Shown: positions 1 through 11,643 of the stretch, piece by piece
Layout of the letters: each line of letters begins with the position of its first letter
Position numbering within the stretch: the stretch's first letter is position 1
Assembly: GCF_040947875.1 (NCBI RefSeq)
Contig: NZ_JBFRXN010000002.1
Coordinates: 372,001-436,000 of the forward strand
DNA from: Pseudomonas sp. MYb118
GTDB taxonomy: Bacteria > Pseudomonadota > Gammaproteobacteria > Pseudomonadales > Pseudomonadaceae
Reading direction: 5' to 3'
DNA length: 64,000 nucleotides
Notes under the pieces: generated by a model
Seen by the model: the letters and a program-made list of their open reading frames with translations, nothing else
The model's database searches: none
What the model was told of the DNA's origin: nothing
Translations under genes and position numbers: made by a program

Positions 1-22
1 TTTCAGCGTATGAAACGGGCCT

Positions 23-2758
<2,736 letters not shown>

Positions 2759-3065
2759 ATCGGCAGGATCTTCCACACTAAAGGGATGGAGGGCGGCCCC
2801 GTGAGTCGCCCGTGCAGCCCTCATGGCCGCATGCGAACGAGCATTCTACCCGGAAACGAAGGTGAGGATAGTGGCGTTATTCCACGATGCATGCACTGCG
2901 CTATGACGGGGCTCACTTAAAATAAGGGCTTTTTGCTGAACTTCAAGCCGCTGACAGCAGAAGTTACCTGTTGATTTAATGGGTAAAGCGCGCGCAAAGC
3001 AATGGGTCGGGCGCATCCGCTGCTTTCTGCTACCATGGCGGCTCTGTTACTTCAGGTGTCGGATA
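2759..3065. promoter_or_regulatory. secA-dciA divergent intergenic region
   Basis: These 307 bases separate the two divergent start codons and must hold the promoters of both genes. An AT-richer stretch lies around 2918-2980. I could not assign -35/-10 pairs with confidence, and I see no SecM-like leader peptide. Confidence 0.4.
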
Positions 3066-3521
3066 ATGGCATTTCGCCCTCTCACAGCCCGAGCACCCGC
3101 CGTTCTGCTTCGCGAAGCCAAGCCGCTCAAGGCCATCCTCGGTCACGCTCAACGCCTGGGTCATCTGCAGCGGCTGCTCGACAGCCAGTTGCAACCGGCC
3201 GCTCGCGAGCATTGCCATGTGGCGTCGTGGCGCGAAGGCAGTTTGTTGCTGATTGTCACCGATGGTCATTGGGCGACCCGTTTGCGTTATCAGCAAAAGC
3301 GCCTGCAACGGCAACTGCAGATGTTCGAGGAATTCTCCAACCTGACCCGGATCCTGTTCAAGGTGCAGCCGCCGACCGTCCAGCGCGGCGCGGTCGGGCA
3401 CACGGTCGACCTGTCGACCGATGCCGCCGCCACTATCCAGGCCACGGCCGAGGGCATCAGCGATCCCAATCTGCGGGCGGCGCTGGAGCGTTTGGCGGCG
3501 CATGCCAGGCCCAAGGCGTGA
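3066..3521 (+). CDS. dciA: DUF721 protein, DciA-type replicative helicase loader
   Basis: This 151-residue protein belongs to the DUF721 family, whose members include DciA, the helicase-loading factor of bacteria that lack DnaC or DnaI. DciA interacts with DnaB during replication initiation. The start ATG (MAFRPLTARAPAVLLREAK) follows an AGGTG ribosome-binding site. The central segment (HCHVASWREGSLLLIVTDGHWATRLRY, given in part) has the compact fold typical of the family, followed by a hydrophilic tail. Its position divergent from secA agrees with the known location of dciA beside lpxC/secA in Pseudomonas. The family call is strong; the helicase-loading role is from family knowledge. Confidence 0.88.
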   Translation: MAFRPLTARAPAVLLREAKPLKAILGHAQRLGHLQRLLDSQLQPAAREHCHVASWREGSLLLIVTDGHWATRLRYQQKRLQRQLQMFEEFSNLTRILFKVQPPTVQRGAVGHTVDLSTDAAATIQATAEGISDPNLRAALERLAAHARPKA

Positions 3522-3547
3522 GCTGATCCTGCACGCCTGATCGCCTT

Positions 3548-3573
3548 ATCGCGAGCAAGCTCGCTCCTACAGA
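3548..3573. repeat. Single REP palindrome
   Basis: The sequence TCGCGAGCAAGCTCGCTCCTACAG-type palindrome lies between the convergent dciA and DUF853 genes. It is one solitary copy of the REP family that recurs throughout the window. Confidence 0.8.
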
Positions 3574-3580
3574 AAGCTAA

Positions 3581-5059
3581 TCAGCGGCGTTTGTTGCCGC
3601 CCAGCAGTGAGCCCATCAGCCCGCGCACCAACTGGCGCCCCAACTGGTTGGCCGCCTGTCGCATCGCCGATTTCAAGGCCTGCCCCGCCGCCGTTCCGAG
3701 GAATTCCCCGGCCTGTTCGGTGAAACTCGGCTCGGCCTTGTCCGGCGTCGCTTCGGCGGGCGGTGCCAGGTCCTTGCGGCCCATCAGCACTTCATAGGCC
3801 GATTCGCGGTCGATCGGCTTGTCGTAGCGCCCCTTGAACGGCGAGCCGGCGATCAGCACGGTGCGCTCGGTCTCGGTCAGCGGTCCGATCCGCGATTGCG
3901 GCGGGGCCACCAGCACGCGCTGGACCATTTCCGGCGTGCCCTTTTCCTGCAAGGTGCCCACCAGCGCCTCGCCAATCCCCAGCTCGGTCAGCACCGTCAG
4001 GGCGTCGAACGCCGGGTTCGGACGGAAGCCGTCGGCCACTGCGCGCAAGGCTTTCTGCTCCTTGGCCGTGAAGGCGCGCAGGCCATGCTGGATACGCAGG
4101 CCCAGTTGCGCCAGCACGTCATCGGGCAGGTCGCCCGGTGATTGGGTGACGAAATACACCCCCACGCCTTTCGAGCGAATCAGCCGTACTACCTGTTCCA
4201 GACGCTCCTGGAGGGCTTTTGGGGTATCGGTGAACAACAAATGGGCTTCGTCGAAAAACAGCGCCAGCAACGGCTTGTCGGCATCGCCGCGCTCCGGCAG
4301 TTGCTCGAACAGCTCGGCCAGCAGCCACAGCAGGAAGGTCGCGTAGACCTTCGGCGCTTCATGCACCAGACGGCTGGCATCGAGCAGGTGAATGCGTCCG
4401 CGACCATCAGCCGCAGGCTGCAGAATGTCTTCGAGTTGCAGCGCCGGCTCGCCGAACAGCGCGTCGGCCCCCTGTTGCTCCAGCACCGCCAGACGCCGCA
4501 ACAGCGCCTGGCTCGAACCCGTGGTCATCAGCGCGGCGTCGTCGCCGAGCAATTCAGGGTGCTCGCGCAGGTGGTTGAGCAGCGCCTTCAGGTCCTTGAG
4601 GTCCAGCAGCAGCAGGCCTTCGCGGTCCGCGACCTTGAACGCGGCGTACAGCGCCGACTGCTGGCTGTCGGTCAATTCCAGCAGGGCACCGATCAGCAAC
4701 GGGCCCATTTCGCTGAGGGTGGTGCGCAACGGATGACCGGTCTGACCGTGAATGTCCCACAGGGCCACGGGGTAAGCCTGGGGCGTGTGGTTAAGCCAGG
4801 GCATGCCATTGATGCGTTCGGCCACCTTGCCCTGGGGATTGCCTGCCGCGCCAAGCCCGCACAGGTCACCCTTGATGTCGGCGGCGAACACCGCCACGCC
4901 AGCGTCACTGAACGCTTCGGCCAGGTGTTGCAGGGTCACGGTCTTGCCAGTCCCGGTGGCGCCCGCCACCAGCCCGTGGCGGTTGGCCAGGCGCATGGCC
5001 TGGGCAATCGGCTGGCCTGAAGGGTCGGCCCCCATAACGAGTTGCGATGAATCGTGCAT
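3581..5059 (-). CDS. HerA-like ATPase, DUF853 (YjgR) family
   Basis: A 492-residue cytoplasmic P-loop ATPase of the HerA/FtsK superfamily, annotated elsewhere as DUF853 or YjgR. The Walker A motif GATGTGKT lies near residue 33 and the Walker B motif LLALFFDEAHLLF near residue 268. The arginine-rich segment VRLIRSKGVGVYFVTQSP resembles other HerA-like motors. The C-terminus is basic and glycine-rich (GLMGSLLGGNKRR). It starts at the first ATG of the frame and is monocistronic. The cellular role of this family is not established; DNA translocation is an inference from fold. Confidence 0.93.
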   Translation of the reverse strand: MHDSSQLVMGADPSGQPIAQAMRLANRHGLVAGATGTGKTVTLQHLAEAFSDAGVAVFAADIKGDLCGLGAAGNPQGKVAERINGMPWLNHTPQAYPVALWDIHGQTGHPLRTTLSEMGPLLIGALLELTDSQQSALYAAFKVADREGLLLLDLKDLKALLNHLREHPELLGDDAALMTTGSSQALLRRLAVLEQQGADALFGEPALQLEDILQPAADGRGRIHLLDASRLVHEAPKVYATFLLWLLAELFEQLPERGDADKPLLALFFDEAHLLFTDTPKALQERLEQVVRLIRSKGVGVYFVTQSPGDLPDDVLAQLGLRIQHGLRAFTAKEQKALRAVADGFRPNPAFDALTVLTELGIGEALVGTLQEKGTPEMVQRVLVAPPQSRIGPLTETERTVLIAGSPFKGRYDKPIDRESAYEVLMGRKDLAPPAEATPDKAEPSFTEQAGEFLGTAAGQALKSAMRQAANQLGRQLVRGLMGSLLGGNKRR

Positions 5060-5074
5060 TTTGCCCGCCTCGAT

Positions 5075-5101
5075 TAAACTTTGATCGCTGACGACCGATA
5101 A
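5075..5101 (+). promoter_or_regulatory. Sigma-28 (FliA) promoter for the chemoreceptor gene
   Basis: TAAA at 5075-5078, then 15 bases, then ACCGATAA at 5094-5101. This matches the FliA consensus TAAA-N15-GCCGATAA at all but one base. It lies 126 bp upstream of the chemoreceptor ATG and overlaps no coding sequence. Confidence 0.8.
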
Positions 5102-5226
5102 CAGGGTTGTTGGTAATCCCCTAAGGCGAAGACGGACGTATCAACGTGACTTCATCCGTCGCCCATGTCGCGTGCCTATATAAAAGCACGTCGTGGGTCC
5201 CAAGACCTTATCGGGACATTCGATCC

Positions 5227-7116
5227 ATGCATAAAAATATGCGCTTCAGTCACAAGATCCTGCTTGTGGCCGCCTTCATCGTCACCCTCGCCTTCGCTGC
5301 GTTCACGTCCTACAACGACTATATGCAACGCCACGCGATCCGCAATGACCTGAACAACTACCTGCATGAAATGGGCAGCGTGACGGCCAACAATATCCAG
5401 AGCTGGCTGAACGGGCGCAGCCTGCTGGTGGAAAACCTCGCACAAAACATCGCACTCGACCCACGCCGGGGCCATATCACCCAACTGCTGGAGCAGAAGA
5501 CCCTCAACCGCGCCTTCGTCGCCGGTTTTCTCGGCGCCAGCGATGGTTTTTTCATCATGCGGCCCGACAACGCGATGCCCGAAGGCTTCGATCCTCGCGA
5601 GCGGGACTGGTACAAGAGCGCGCAGAACAGCGGCGTTGCGCTGCTGACTGAGCCCTACACCGATGTCTCGACCGGCAAGCAGGTGATTTCCATCGTGCAG
5701 AACATCGCTGTGCAGGGGCGGCACATCGGCGTGGTCGGCGGCGACCTGAGCCTGCAAATGATCATCGACAGCCTCAATGCGCTGGATTTCAACGGCATGG
5801 GGTTTGCCTTCCTGGTCAACGCCGACGGCAAGATTCTGGTGCACCCGGACAAAAGCCTGGTGATGAAGTCCGTGGCCCAGGCCTACCCGGATCACACGCC
5901 GCGCATCAATAGTGACATCAGCGAAGTCCAGGTCGATGGCAAAACCCGCATCGTCACATTCACCCCGATCAAGGGGCTGGCGTCGGTGAACTGGTACATC
6001 GGCCTGTCGGTGGATAAGGACCAGGCGTTTGCCATGCTCAACCAATTTCGCACCTCGGCCGTGGTGGCGACCGTCATTGCCGTGGTGATCATCATTGCCC
6101 TGCTGGGCCTGTTGATCCGCCTGCTGATCCGGCCGCTGCACGTCATGACCCGCGCCATGATCGACATTGCCGACGGCGAGGGCGACCTGACCCGGCGCCT
6201 GGCCGTCCACAACCACGACGAATTCGGCCTGCTGGGCCTGGCGTTCAACCGTTTCGTCGAGCGTATCCACGGTTCCATCCGCGAAGTGTGCTCGGCCACC
6301 GGGCAGGTCAATGAGGTGGCGCTGCGGGTGGTGGCGGCCTCCAACTCGTCGATGTTCAATTGCGATCGGCAGGCTTCACGCACCAGCAGTGTCGTTGCCG
6401 CCATCCACCAGCTCGGCGCCACCGCCCAGGACATCGCGCGCAATGCCGCCCAGGCATCGAGTCAGGCCAGCGAGGCACGCAGCCTCGCCGGGGACGGCCA
6501 GCAGGTGGTGGATCGCAACATTGTCTCGATGAATCGGCTGTCGAGCCTGCTCAGCGCGTCGAGCACGCACATCGAGTCGCTGAACGACAAAACCGCGAAC
6601 ATCGGGCAAATCCTCGATGTGATCAGCAGTATCTCCCAACAAACCAACCTGCTGGCGCTCAACGCGGCCATCGAAGCCGCCCGTGCCGGTGAAGCCGGAC
6701 GCGGTTTTGCCGTGGTCGCCGATGAAGTGCGCAACCTGGCACACCGCACGCAGCAATCGGCGGAACAGGTGCAGGGCATGATCGACGAGCTGCAAATCGG
6801 TGCCGGCGAATGCGTCAGCACCATGGGCGAAAGCCAGCGGCAAAGCCAGGACAGCGTGCACATCGCTAATCTGGCTGGCGAGCGACTGCACAGCGTCACC
6901 GAACGCATCGGCGAAATCGACGGGATGAACCAGTCGGTGGCCACGGCGACCGAGGAACAGACGGCGGTGGTCGAGGCGATCAATGCGGACATCATCGAGA
7001 TCGACACGCTGAACCAGGAAGGTGTGGAGAACCTGCAGGCGACGTTGCGGGCGTGTGCGGATCTCGAACGGCAGGCGGCGCGGTTGCAGCAGTTGGTGGG
7101 GGGCTTCCGGATCTAA
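5227..7116 (+). CDS. Methyl-accepting chemotaxis protein, PctA/PctB/PctC type with dCache amino-acid sensor
   Basis: A 629-residue transmembrane chemoreceptor. TM1 is at about residues 10-30, followed by a periplasmic dCache domain (about 35-275), TM2 (about 280-305), HAMP, and a cytoplasmic signalling domain with the hairpin tip [20 protein letters not shown]. The sensor shows R126, W128, Y129, Y144 and D173, the residues of the universal amino-acid-binding dCache motif. Position 121 is F rather than Y. Length and register match P. aeruginosa PctA. Expected ligands are amino acids or related amines. An upstream FliA promoter places it in the flagellar regulon. Which Pct paralogue it represents cannot be told from sequence alone. 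Confidence 0.95.
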   Translation: MHKNMRFSHKILLVAAFIVTLAFAAFTSYNDYMQRHAIRNDLNNYLHEMGSVTANNIQSWLNGRSLLVENLAQNIALDPRRGHITQLLEQKTLNRAFVAGFLGASDGFFIMRPDNAMPEGFDPRERDWYKSAQNSGVALLTEPYTDVSTGKQVISIVQNIAVQGRHIGVVGGDLSLQMIIDSLNALDFNGMGFAFLVNADGKILVHPDKSLVMKSVAQAYPDHTPRINSDISEVQVDGKTRIVTFTPIKGLASVNWYIGLSVDKDQAFAMLNQFRTSAVVATVIAVVIIIALLGLLIRLLIRPLHVMTRAMIDIADGEGDLTRRLAVHNHDEFGLLGLAFNRFVERIHGSIREVCSATGQVNEVALRVVAASNSSMFNCDRQASRTSSVVAAIHQLGATAQDIARNAAQASSQASEARSLAGDGQQVVDRNIVSMNRLSSLLSASSTHIESLNDKTANIGQILDVISSISQQTNLLALNAAIEAARAGEAGRGFAVVADEVRNLAHRTQQSAEQVQGMIDELQIGAGECVSTMGESQRQSQDSVHIANLAGERLHSVTERIGEIDGMNQSVATATEEQTAVVEAINADIIEIDTLNQEGVENLQATLRACADLERQAARLQQLVGGFRI

Positions 7117-7133
7117 GGGTGCTGCAAATGGCC

Positions 7134-7211
7134 CCATCGCGAGCAGGCTCGCTCCCACATTGGAATTGTGACCAACACCAATCCAGGTGGGAGCGAGCCT
7201 GCTCGCGATGA
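7134..7211. repeat. Inverted REP pair
   Basis: Two REP palindromes in opposite orientation, about 7134-7160 and 7190-7211, sit between the chemoreceptor and the glycosyltransferase operon. Confidence 0.85.
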
Positions 7212-7300
7212 GGTCGGTCCAGGCACCGCAAAGCCCAACCGAACATCTATTCTTCATTAAGGTCAACCAAGGGAGAGAACCGGCCGGAGGGATGCTCATC

Positions 7301-8413
7301 GTGCATATCGCTGACATAACCATGTTCTACGCCCCTGCCAGCGGTGGCGTGCGCACTTATCTGGATGCCAAGCATCGTCGCCTGGGGATCAAGTCAGGCA
7401 TTCGCCACAGTCTGCTGATTCCCGGTTCGCACTTGAGTGAAACCGATGGCGTCTACACCGTCCCGGCTCCCGCCCTGCCCTTTGGCAAAGGTTATCGGTT
7501 CCCTGTGCGTCTCGCGCCCTGGCGTAATGTCCTGCACGATTTGCAGCCTGACCTGATCGAAGTCGGCGACCCTTACCTCACCGCCTGGGCGGCGCTGGAT
7601 GCCCGTCGCCAGCTCGATGTGCCGGTGATCGGTTTCTATCACTCCGACCTGCCGCTGCTGGTCAGCAACCGCATGGGCCACTGGCTGACCAACAACGTCG
7701 AGGCCTATGTCCGCAAGCTGTACGGCAATTTCGACCGGGTGCTCGCGCCCAGCCGGATCATGGCCGACAAACTCATTGGCCTGGGCGTGCGCAATGTGTT
7801 CGTGCAGCCCCTCGGGGTCGATCTGCATACTTTCCACCCGGACGCGCGCGACCCCGGCCTGCGCGCGGAACTGGGGATCGACGAGCACACGCACCTGCTG
7901 ATTTTTGCCGGACGCGGGTCCAAGGAGAAAAACCTGCAGGTGTTGCTCGACTGCATGAAACACCTGGGAAGGCGTTATCACCTGTTGCTGGTCGGCTCGT
8001 CGATGCCAACGGCAGTGCCGGACAACGTGACCGTGATTGATGACTTTTGCCCGGCCGCGCAGGTGGCGAGGCTGATGGCCAGCGCGGACGCGCTGGTGCA
8101 TGCCGGCGATCAGGAAACCTTCGGCCTGGTGACGCTCGAAGCCATGGCCTGTGGCATTCCCGTGGTGGCCGTGGCCGCCGGCGCCTTTCCGGAAATCATC
8201 AGCGCCGATTGCGGTGTGCTGTGCACACCCAACGACGCCCTGTCGATGGCGAACGCGGTCCGCGAGTTGTTCGCCGCCGGCAGCGTCGATCGGGGGCGGC
8301 AGGCGCGCCGCCATGTCGAGCGGCATTACGCCTGGGACACCGTGGTCAACAGCCTGCTGGGCCATTATCGCGCCGTGCTCGGCCATCAATGGCCGCTGGT
8401 CGCCAATGGCTGA
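7301..8413 (+). CDS. Family 4 glycosyltransferase
   Basis: A 370-residue GT-B fold glycosyltransferase. The N-terminus (HIADITMFYAPASGGVRTYL) is the acceptor-side Rossmann domain. The C-terminal donor-binding part contains GRGSKEKNLQ, and E-T-F-G-L-V-T-L-E-A-M-A-C-G-I-P-V-V, the conserved EX7E nucleotide-sugar motif. I chose the GTG at 7301 because GGAGG lies 10 bases upstream; an in-frame ATG at 7292 is too close to that site. It overlaps the next gene. The company of a deacetylase-like and a flippase-like protein suggests assembly of a glycolipid or cell-surface glycan, an inference. Confidence 0.9.
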   Translation: MHIADITMFYAPASGGVRTYLDAKHRRLGIKSGIRHSLLIPGSHLSETDGVYTVPAPALPFGKGYRFPVRLAPWRNVLHDLQPDLIEVGDPYLTAWAALDARRQLDVPVIGFYHSDLPLLVSNRMGHWLTNNVEAYVRKLYGNFDRVLAPSRIMADKLIGLGVRNVFVQPLGVDLHTFHPDARDPGLRAELGIDEHTHLLIFAGRGSKEKNLQVLLDCMKHLGRRYHLLLVGSSMPTAVPDNVTVIDDFCPAAQVARLMASADALVHAGDQETFGLVTLEAMACGIPVVAVAAGAFPEIISADCGVLCTPNDALSMANAVRELFAAGSVDRGRQARRHVERHYAWDTVVNSLLGHYRAVLGHQWPLVANG

Positions 8414-9182
8414 GCCGATGAACGCCCCTGCCCTGTTACTGGTGTTGCACGACGTCGCGCCGCAGACCTGGGCCGATTACCAGCCCTTTGTCGAAGCCGT
8501 CGACGCCCTCGGCGCAGTGCCGATGACCTGGCTGGTGGTGCCGGACTTTCATCGCCGCAACGATCTCAACGCCCACCCGGCGTTTCGTCGCCTGCTCGGC
8601 GAGCGCCTGGCGCGGGGTGACGAACTGGCGTTGCACGGCTACTTTCATTGTGACGAAAGCCCGTCACCCACTACGCCACGAGACTGGTTCATGCGCCGGA
8701 TCTACACCCACGAAGGCGAGTTTTACAGCCTGTCCCGGGAAGCTGCCCTCGCCCGTTTGTGGGCCGGCATCGAGCTGTTCGATCGCTATCAATGGCCGCT
8801 GCACGGGTTTGTCGCGCCGGCCTGGTTGATGAGCGAGGGCACGCGCCAGGCGTTGCGCCAGTCGCCCTTGCGCTACACCAGTGACCCGCAGCATTTGTAT
8901 CACCTGCCGGATTTCACCCAGGTGCAGGCGCCGGGACTGGTCTGGAGTGCCCGCAGTGCCTGGCGCCGGGGGGTCTCGAAACTGCTCAGCGATCAGCGCG
9001 AGCAACGCTGGCGCCAGGCGCCGGTGATTCGCCTGGGCGTGCACCCGGTGGACATGCGTCATGGTTTCTCCCGCGAGTATTGGCTGGGTACCCTCAAGCG
9101 CCTGCTGGCCGAGGGCCGCGTGCCGCTGACCAAGGCGCGCTGGCTGGCAATGCAGGGACAGCGATGCGGTCGTGCCGCATGA
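8406..9182 (+). CDS. DUF2334 polysaccharide deacetylase-like protein
   Basis: A 258-residue protein of the DUF2334 group within the carbohydrate esterase 4/NodB-like superfamily. The early motif VLHDVAPQTW gives the metal-binding HD pair, ELALHGYFH gives the second histidine cluster, and GFVAPAWLMS is the usual substrate-groove segment. The motif HPVDMRHG follows near the C-terminus. Translation probably starts at 8406, overlapping the glycosyltransferase stop by 8 bases; an ATG at 8418 is the alternative. It has no signal peptide, so the reaction would be cytoplasmic. The exact substrate is unknown. Confidence 0.88.
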   Translation: MAEPMNAPALLLVLHDVAPQTWADYQPFVEAVDALGAVPMTWLVVPDFHRRNDLNAHPAFRRLLGERLARGDELALHGYFHCDESPSPTTPRDWFMRRIYTHEGEFYSLSREAALARLWAGIELFDRYQWPLHGFVAPAWLMSEGTRQALRQSPLRYTSDPQHLYHLPDFTQVQAPGLVWSARSAWRRGVSKLLSDQREQRWRQAPVIRLGVHPVDMRHGFSREYWLGTLKRLLAEGRVPLTKARWLAMQGQRCGRAA

Positions 9183-10174
9183 GCCGGGGCATCCTGCTGC
9201 TCGTTGCGCTGCTGGCCGCCCTGCTGATTCCACTGCTGCTCGGCGGCAACCAGACCTGGGCGCGCTTGCAGGCGTTCCCCTTGAACTGGCTGTTGGTGAT
9301 GTTTGCCATGATCCTGCTGTGCTGGCTGGTCAACACCCAGCGCCTGCGCCTGCTGCTGGGCGATCAGCGCGCCAAGGTCAGCCCGGTGAAAAGCCTGGGC
9401 GTGGTGATGGCGGCCGAATTCGCCTACTGCGCCACACCGGGCGGCAGCGGCGGGCCGTTGACCATCATGGCACTGCTGGCCCGCAACGGCGTGCGACCGG
9501 CCAGGGGCAGCGCGGTGTTCGCCATGGATCAACTGAGCGACCTGCTGTTTTTCCTCTGCGCACTGGTGGGGATTCTGATTTATGCGCTGTTCCAGCACCT
9601 CAGCGAGCGCATGGAGTGGTTGCTGATGGTCAGCGCGCTTTCTCTGTTCGGCGGCTTGCTCAGTTGCGTGGCGATCGCGCGTTACCACCGCCTGCTGATC
9701 CGCCTGGGCGGCCGGCTGCTGGTACGCCTGAATGTCAAAGGCAGCACCCGCCTGCGCTGGGCGCGCAAACTCCTGCATTTTCTCGCGGCGTTCACCGATA
9801 CGCTGAAGTTGCCTTTCAATACCCTGATCACCGTGTTCGCCCTGACCTGTGTGCACTGGCTGCTGCGCTACAGCGTGCTGTACCTGGCGTTGCGCGGGCT
9901 GGGGGCGGACCTGCAATGGGCCTGGAGCTTCCTGATCCAGATGCTCTCGCTGAGCGCGGGTCAGTTCAGCCTGTTGCCTGGAGGCGCCGGCGCAGCGGAA
10001 CTGACCTCGGCGGCACTGCTGACGCCGATGGTCGGCAAATCCACCGCCGCCGCGGCGATCCTGATCTGGCGGGCAGTGACCTATTACTTCTACCTGGTGG
10101 TGGGTGGCCCGGTGTTTTTGCTGATGCTGGGACGGCCGTTGCTCAAGAAGCTAATGAGACCGAAGCAGGCGTAA
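9179..10174 (+). CDS. Lysylphosphatidylglycerol synthase-type transmembrane protein (UPF0104/flippase-like)
   Basis: A 331-residue polytopic membrane protein with about eight hydrophobic segments. It resembles the membrane half of MprF-type proteins, which moves lipids across the inner membrane. The motifs CATPGGSGGP and LLPGGAGAAE are the paired glycine-rich signatures of the family. It lacks the cytosolic aminoacyl-transferase domain of MprF. The start ATG overlaps the previous stop codon (ATGA), so it is translationally coupled to the deacetylase-like gene. The three genes probably make and flip one glycolipid or carrier-linked sugar (inference). Confidence 0.88.
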   Translation: MSRGILLLVALLAALLIPLLLGGNQTWARLQAFPLNWLLVMFAMILLCWLVNTQRLRLLLGDQRAKVSPVKSLGVVMAAEFAYCATPGGSGGPLTIMALLARNGVRPARGSAVFAMDQLSDLLFFLCALVGILIYALFQHLSERMEWLLMVSALSLFGGLLSCVAIARYHRLLIRLGGRLLVRLNVKGSTRLRWARKLLHFLAAFTDTLKLPFNTLITVFALTCVHWLLRYSVLYLALRGLGADLQWAWSFLIQMLSLSAGQFSLLPGGAGAAELTSAALLTPMVGKSTAAAAILIWRAVTYYFYLVVGGPVFLLMLGRPLLKKLMRPKQA

Positions 10175-10184
10175 CCCCGGCACC

Positions 10185-10527
10185 CGTGGGAGCGAGCCCG
10201 CTCGCGATGGTGGACCGGGCACAGCAGGGTGTCAGATTGACCGCGTCATCGTTGAAAACCATCGCGAGCAGGCTCGCTCCCACAGAAGATCAAGAACGGG
10301 GTCCCTGTAGGAGCGAGCATGCTCGCGATGGTGGACCGGGCACCGTGGGGTGTCAGGCGGCCAGCGTTATCGTTAACGACCATCGCGGGCAAGCCCGCTC
10401 CTACAGAAGATCAAGAACGGGTCCCCTGTGGGAGCGAGCCTGCTCGCGATGGTGGACCGGGCACCGCAGGGTGTCAGATTGACAGCGTTATCGTTGGCGA
10501 CCATCGCGAGCAGGCTCGCTCCCACAA
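10185..10527. repeat. Tandem BIME array (three units of about 121 bp)
   Basis: Six REP palindromes are arranged as three direct repeats of about 121 bp beginning near 10187, 10308 and 10429. Each unit holds a plus-oriented REP, a spacer with GGACCGGGCAC, a minus-oriented REP and a linker with AGATCAAGAACGGG. The array separates the convergent flippase-like gene and the 59-residue gene. Nothing else is in this 350-base gap. Confidence 0.9.
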
Positions 10528-10528
10528 T

Positions 10529-10708
10529 TCAGTCGGGTTTCGCCGGTACTTTTTCGGCTTGGGGGTTCAACTGCTCCCACAACGCCTGCGCATCCGGGAA
10601 TTCCGTGCCGTCTTCCGGGCTCAGGTCGTCCGGGTCGTAGCGGCTCAGGCAACCCTCTCCCAGGGTTGCGGGTGCCCGGGAGGTGGCTTTGTCCAGGGGG
10701 TCAGCCAT
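10529..10708 (-). CDS. Small hypothetical protein (59 residues)
   Basis: A short acidic, hydrophilic protein (MADPLDKATSRAPATLGEGC...), with no membrane segment and a conserved-looking core CLSRYDPDDLSPEDG. The ATG at 10708 has GAGGA seven bases upstream, better placed than the ATG at 10714. It lies downstream of purU on the same strand with a gap of about 85 bases. I do not recognise a function. The good ribosome-binding site and codon use make it a likely real gene. Confidence 0.65.
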   Translation of the reverse strand: MADPLDKATSRAPATLGEGCLSRYDPDDLSPEDGTEFPDAQALWEQLNPQAEKVPAKPD

Positions 10709-10794
10709 GATCATTTCCTCGATGCTGAAACGGCGAAGGGCCTGGAGCGATTGAACGCCCAGGCCCTTCGAATTTCAACCTTGTTGTAGCGCGG

Positions 10795-11643
10795 TCAGAA
10801 CACCACGGTTTTGTTGCCGTGTACCAGCACGCGGTCTTCCAGGTGGTAACGCAGGCCACGGGCCAGCACCATCTTCTCGACGTCACGGCCGAAACGCACC
10901 ATGTCTTCGATGCTGTCGCTGTGGCTGACACGCACCACGTCCTGCTCGATGATCGGACCGGCGTCCAGCTCTTCGGTGACGTAGTGGCAGGTCGCGCCGA
11001 TCAGCTTGACCCCACGCATCGACGCCTGGTGATACGGCTTGGCGCCGACGAACGACGGCAGGAAGCTGTGGTGAATGTTGATCACCTTGTGCGCGTACTC
11101 GCTGCACAGCGCCGGTGGCAGGATTTGCATGTAGCGGGCCAGGACCACTACTTCGGCATCGTGCTGCTTGACCAGGCGCGACACTTCGGCGAATGCCGGC
11201 TCTTTATCCTGCGGGTTGACCGGCACGTGGTAGTAAGGAATGCCGTGCCACTCGACCATGCTGCGCAGGTCGTCGTGGTTGGAAATCACGCAGGAAATTT
11301 CGCAATCCAGCTCATCGCTGTGCCAGCGGTGCAGCAGGTCGGCCAGGCAGTGAGACTCGCGACTGGCCATCAGCACCACGCGTTTTTTCTGCGCGGTGTC
11401 GGTGATGCGCCAGTCCATCGAGAACTCTTCGGCAATCGGCGCAAATGCCTCGCGAAAGGCTTCGATTCCGAAAGGCAACGAATCGGCCCGAATTTCGTGA
11501 CGCATGAAGAACCAGCCACTCTGATTGTCCGAGTGGTGGCTCGCTTCAGTGATCCAGCCGTTATGAGACGCCAGAAAGTTACTGACTTTAGCAACGATAC
11601 CAACGCGGTCCGGGCAAGAAATCACCAGCCGAAAAGTGCGCAT
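10795..11643 (-). CDS. purU: Formyltetrahydrofolate deformylase PurU
   Basis: A 282-residue enzyme that hydrolyses 10-formyl-tetrahydrofolate to formate and tetrahydrofolate, balancing one-carbon pools and supplying formate for purine synthesis. An N-terminal ACT regulatory domain (about residues 1-80, MRTFRLVISCPDRVGIVAKV) is followed by the formyltransferase domain. The latter carries the catalytic signature around VINIHHSFLPSF and the aspartate in ELDAGPIIEQD. The upstream open frame is not conserved, and this ATG gives the standard N-terminus. Likely monocistronic, or co-transcribed with the small gene downstream. Confidence 0.95.
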   Translation of the reverse strand: MRTFRLVISCPDRVGIVAKVSNFLASHNGWITEASHHSDNQSGWFFMRHEIRADSLPFGIEAFREAFAPIAEEFSMDWRITDTAQKKRVVLMASRESHCLADLLHRWHSDELDCEISCVISNHDDLRSMVEWHGIPYYHVPVNPQDKEPAFAEVSRLVKQHDAEVVVLARYMQILPPALCSEYAHKVINIHHSFLPSFVGAKPYHQASMRGVKLIGATCHYVTEELDAGPIIEQDVVRVSHSDSIEDMVRFGRDVEKMVLARGLRYHLEDRVLVHGNKTVVF

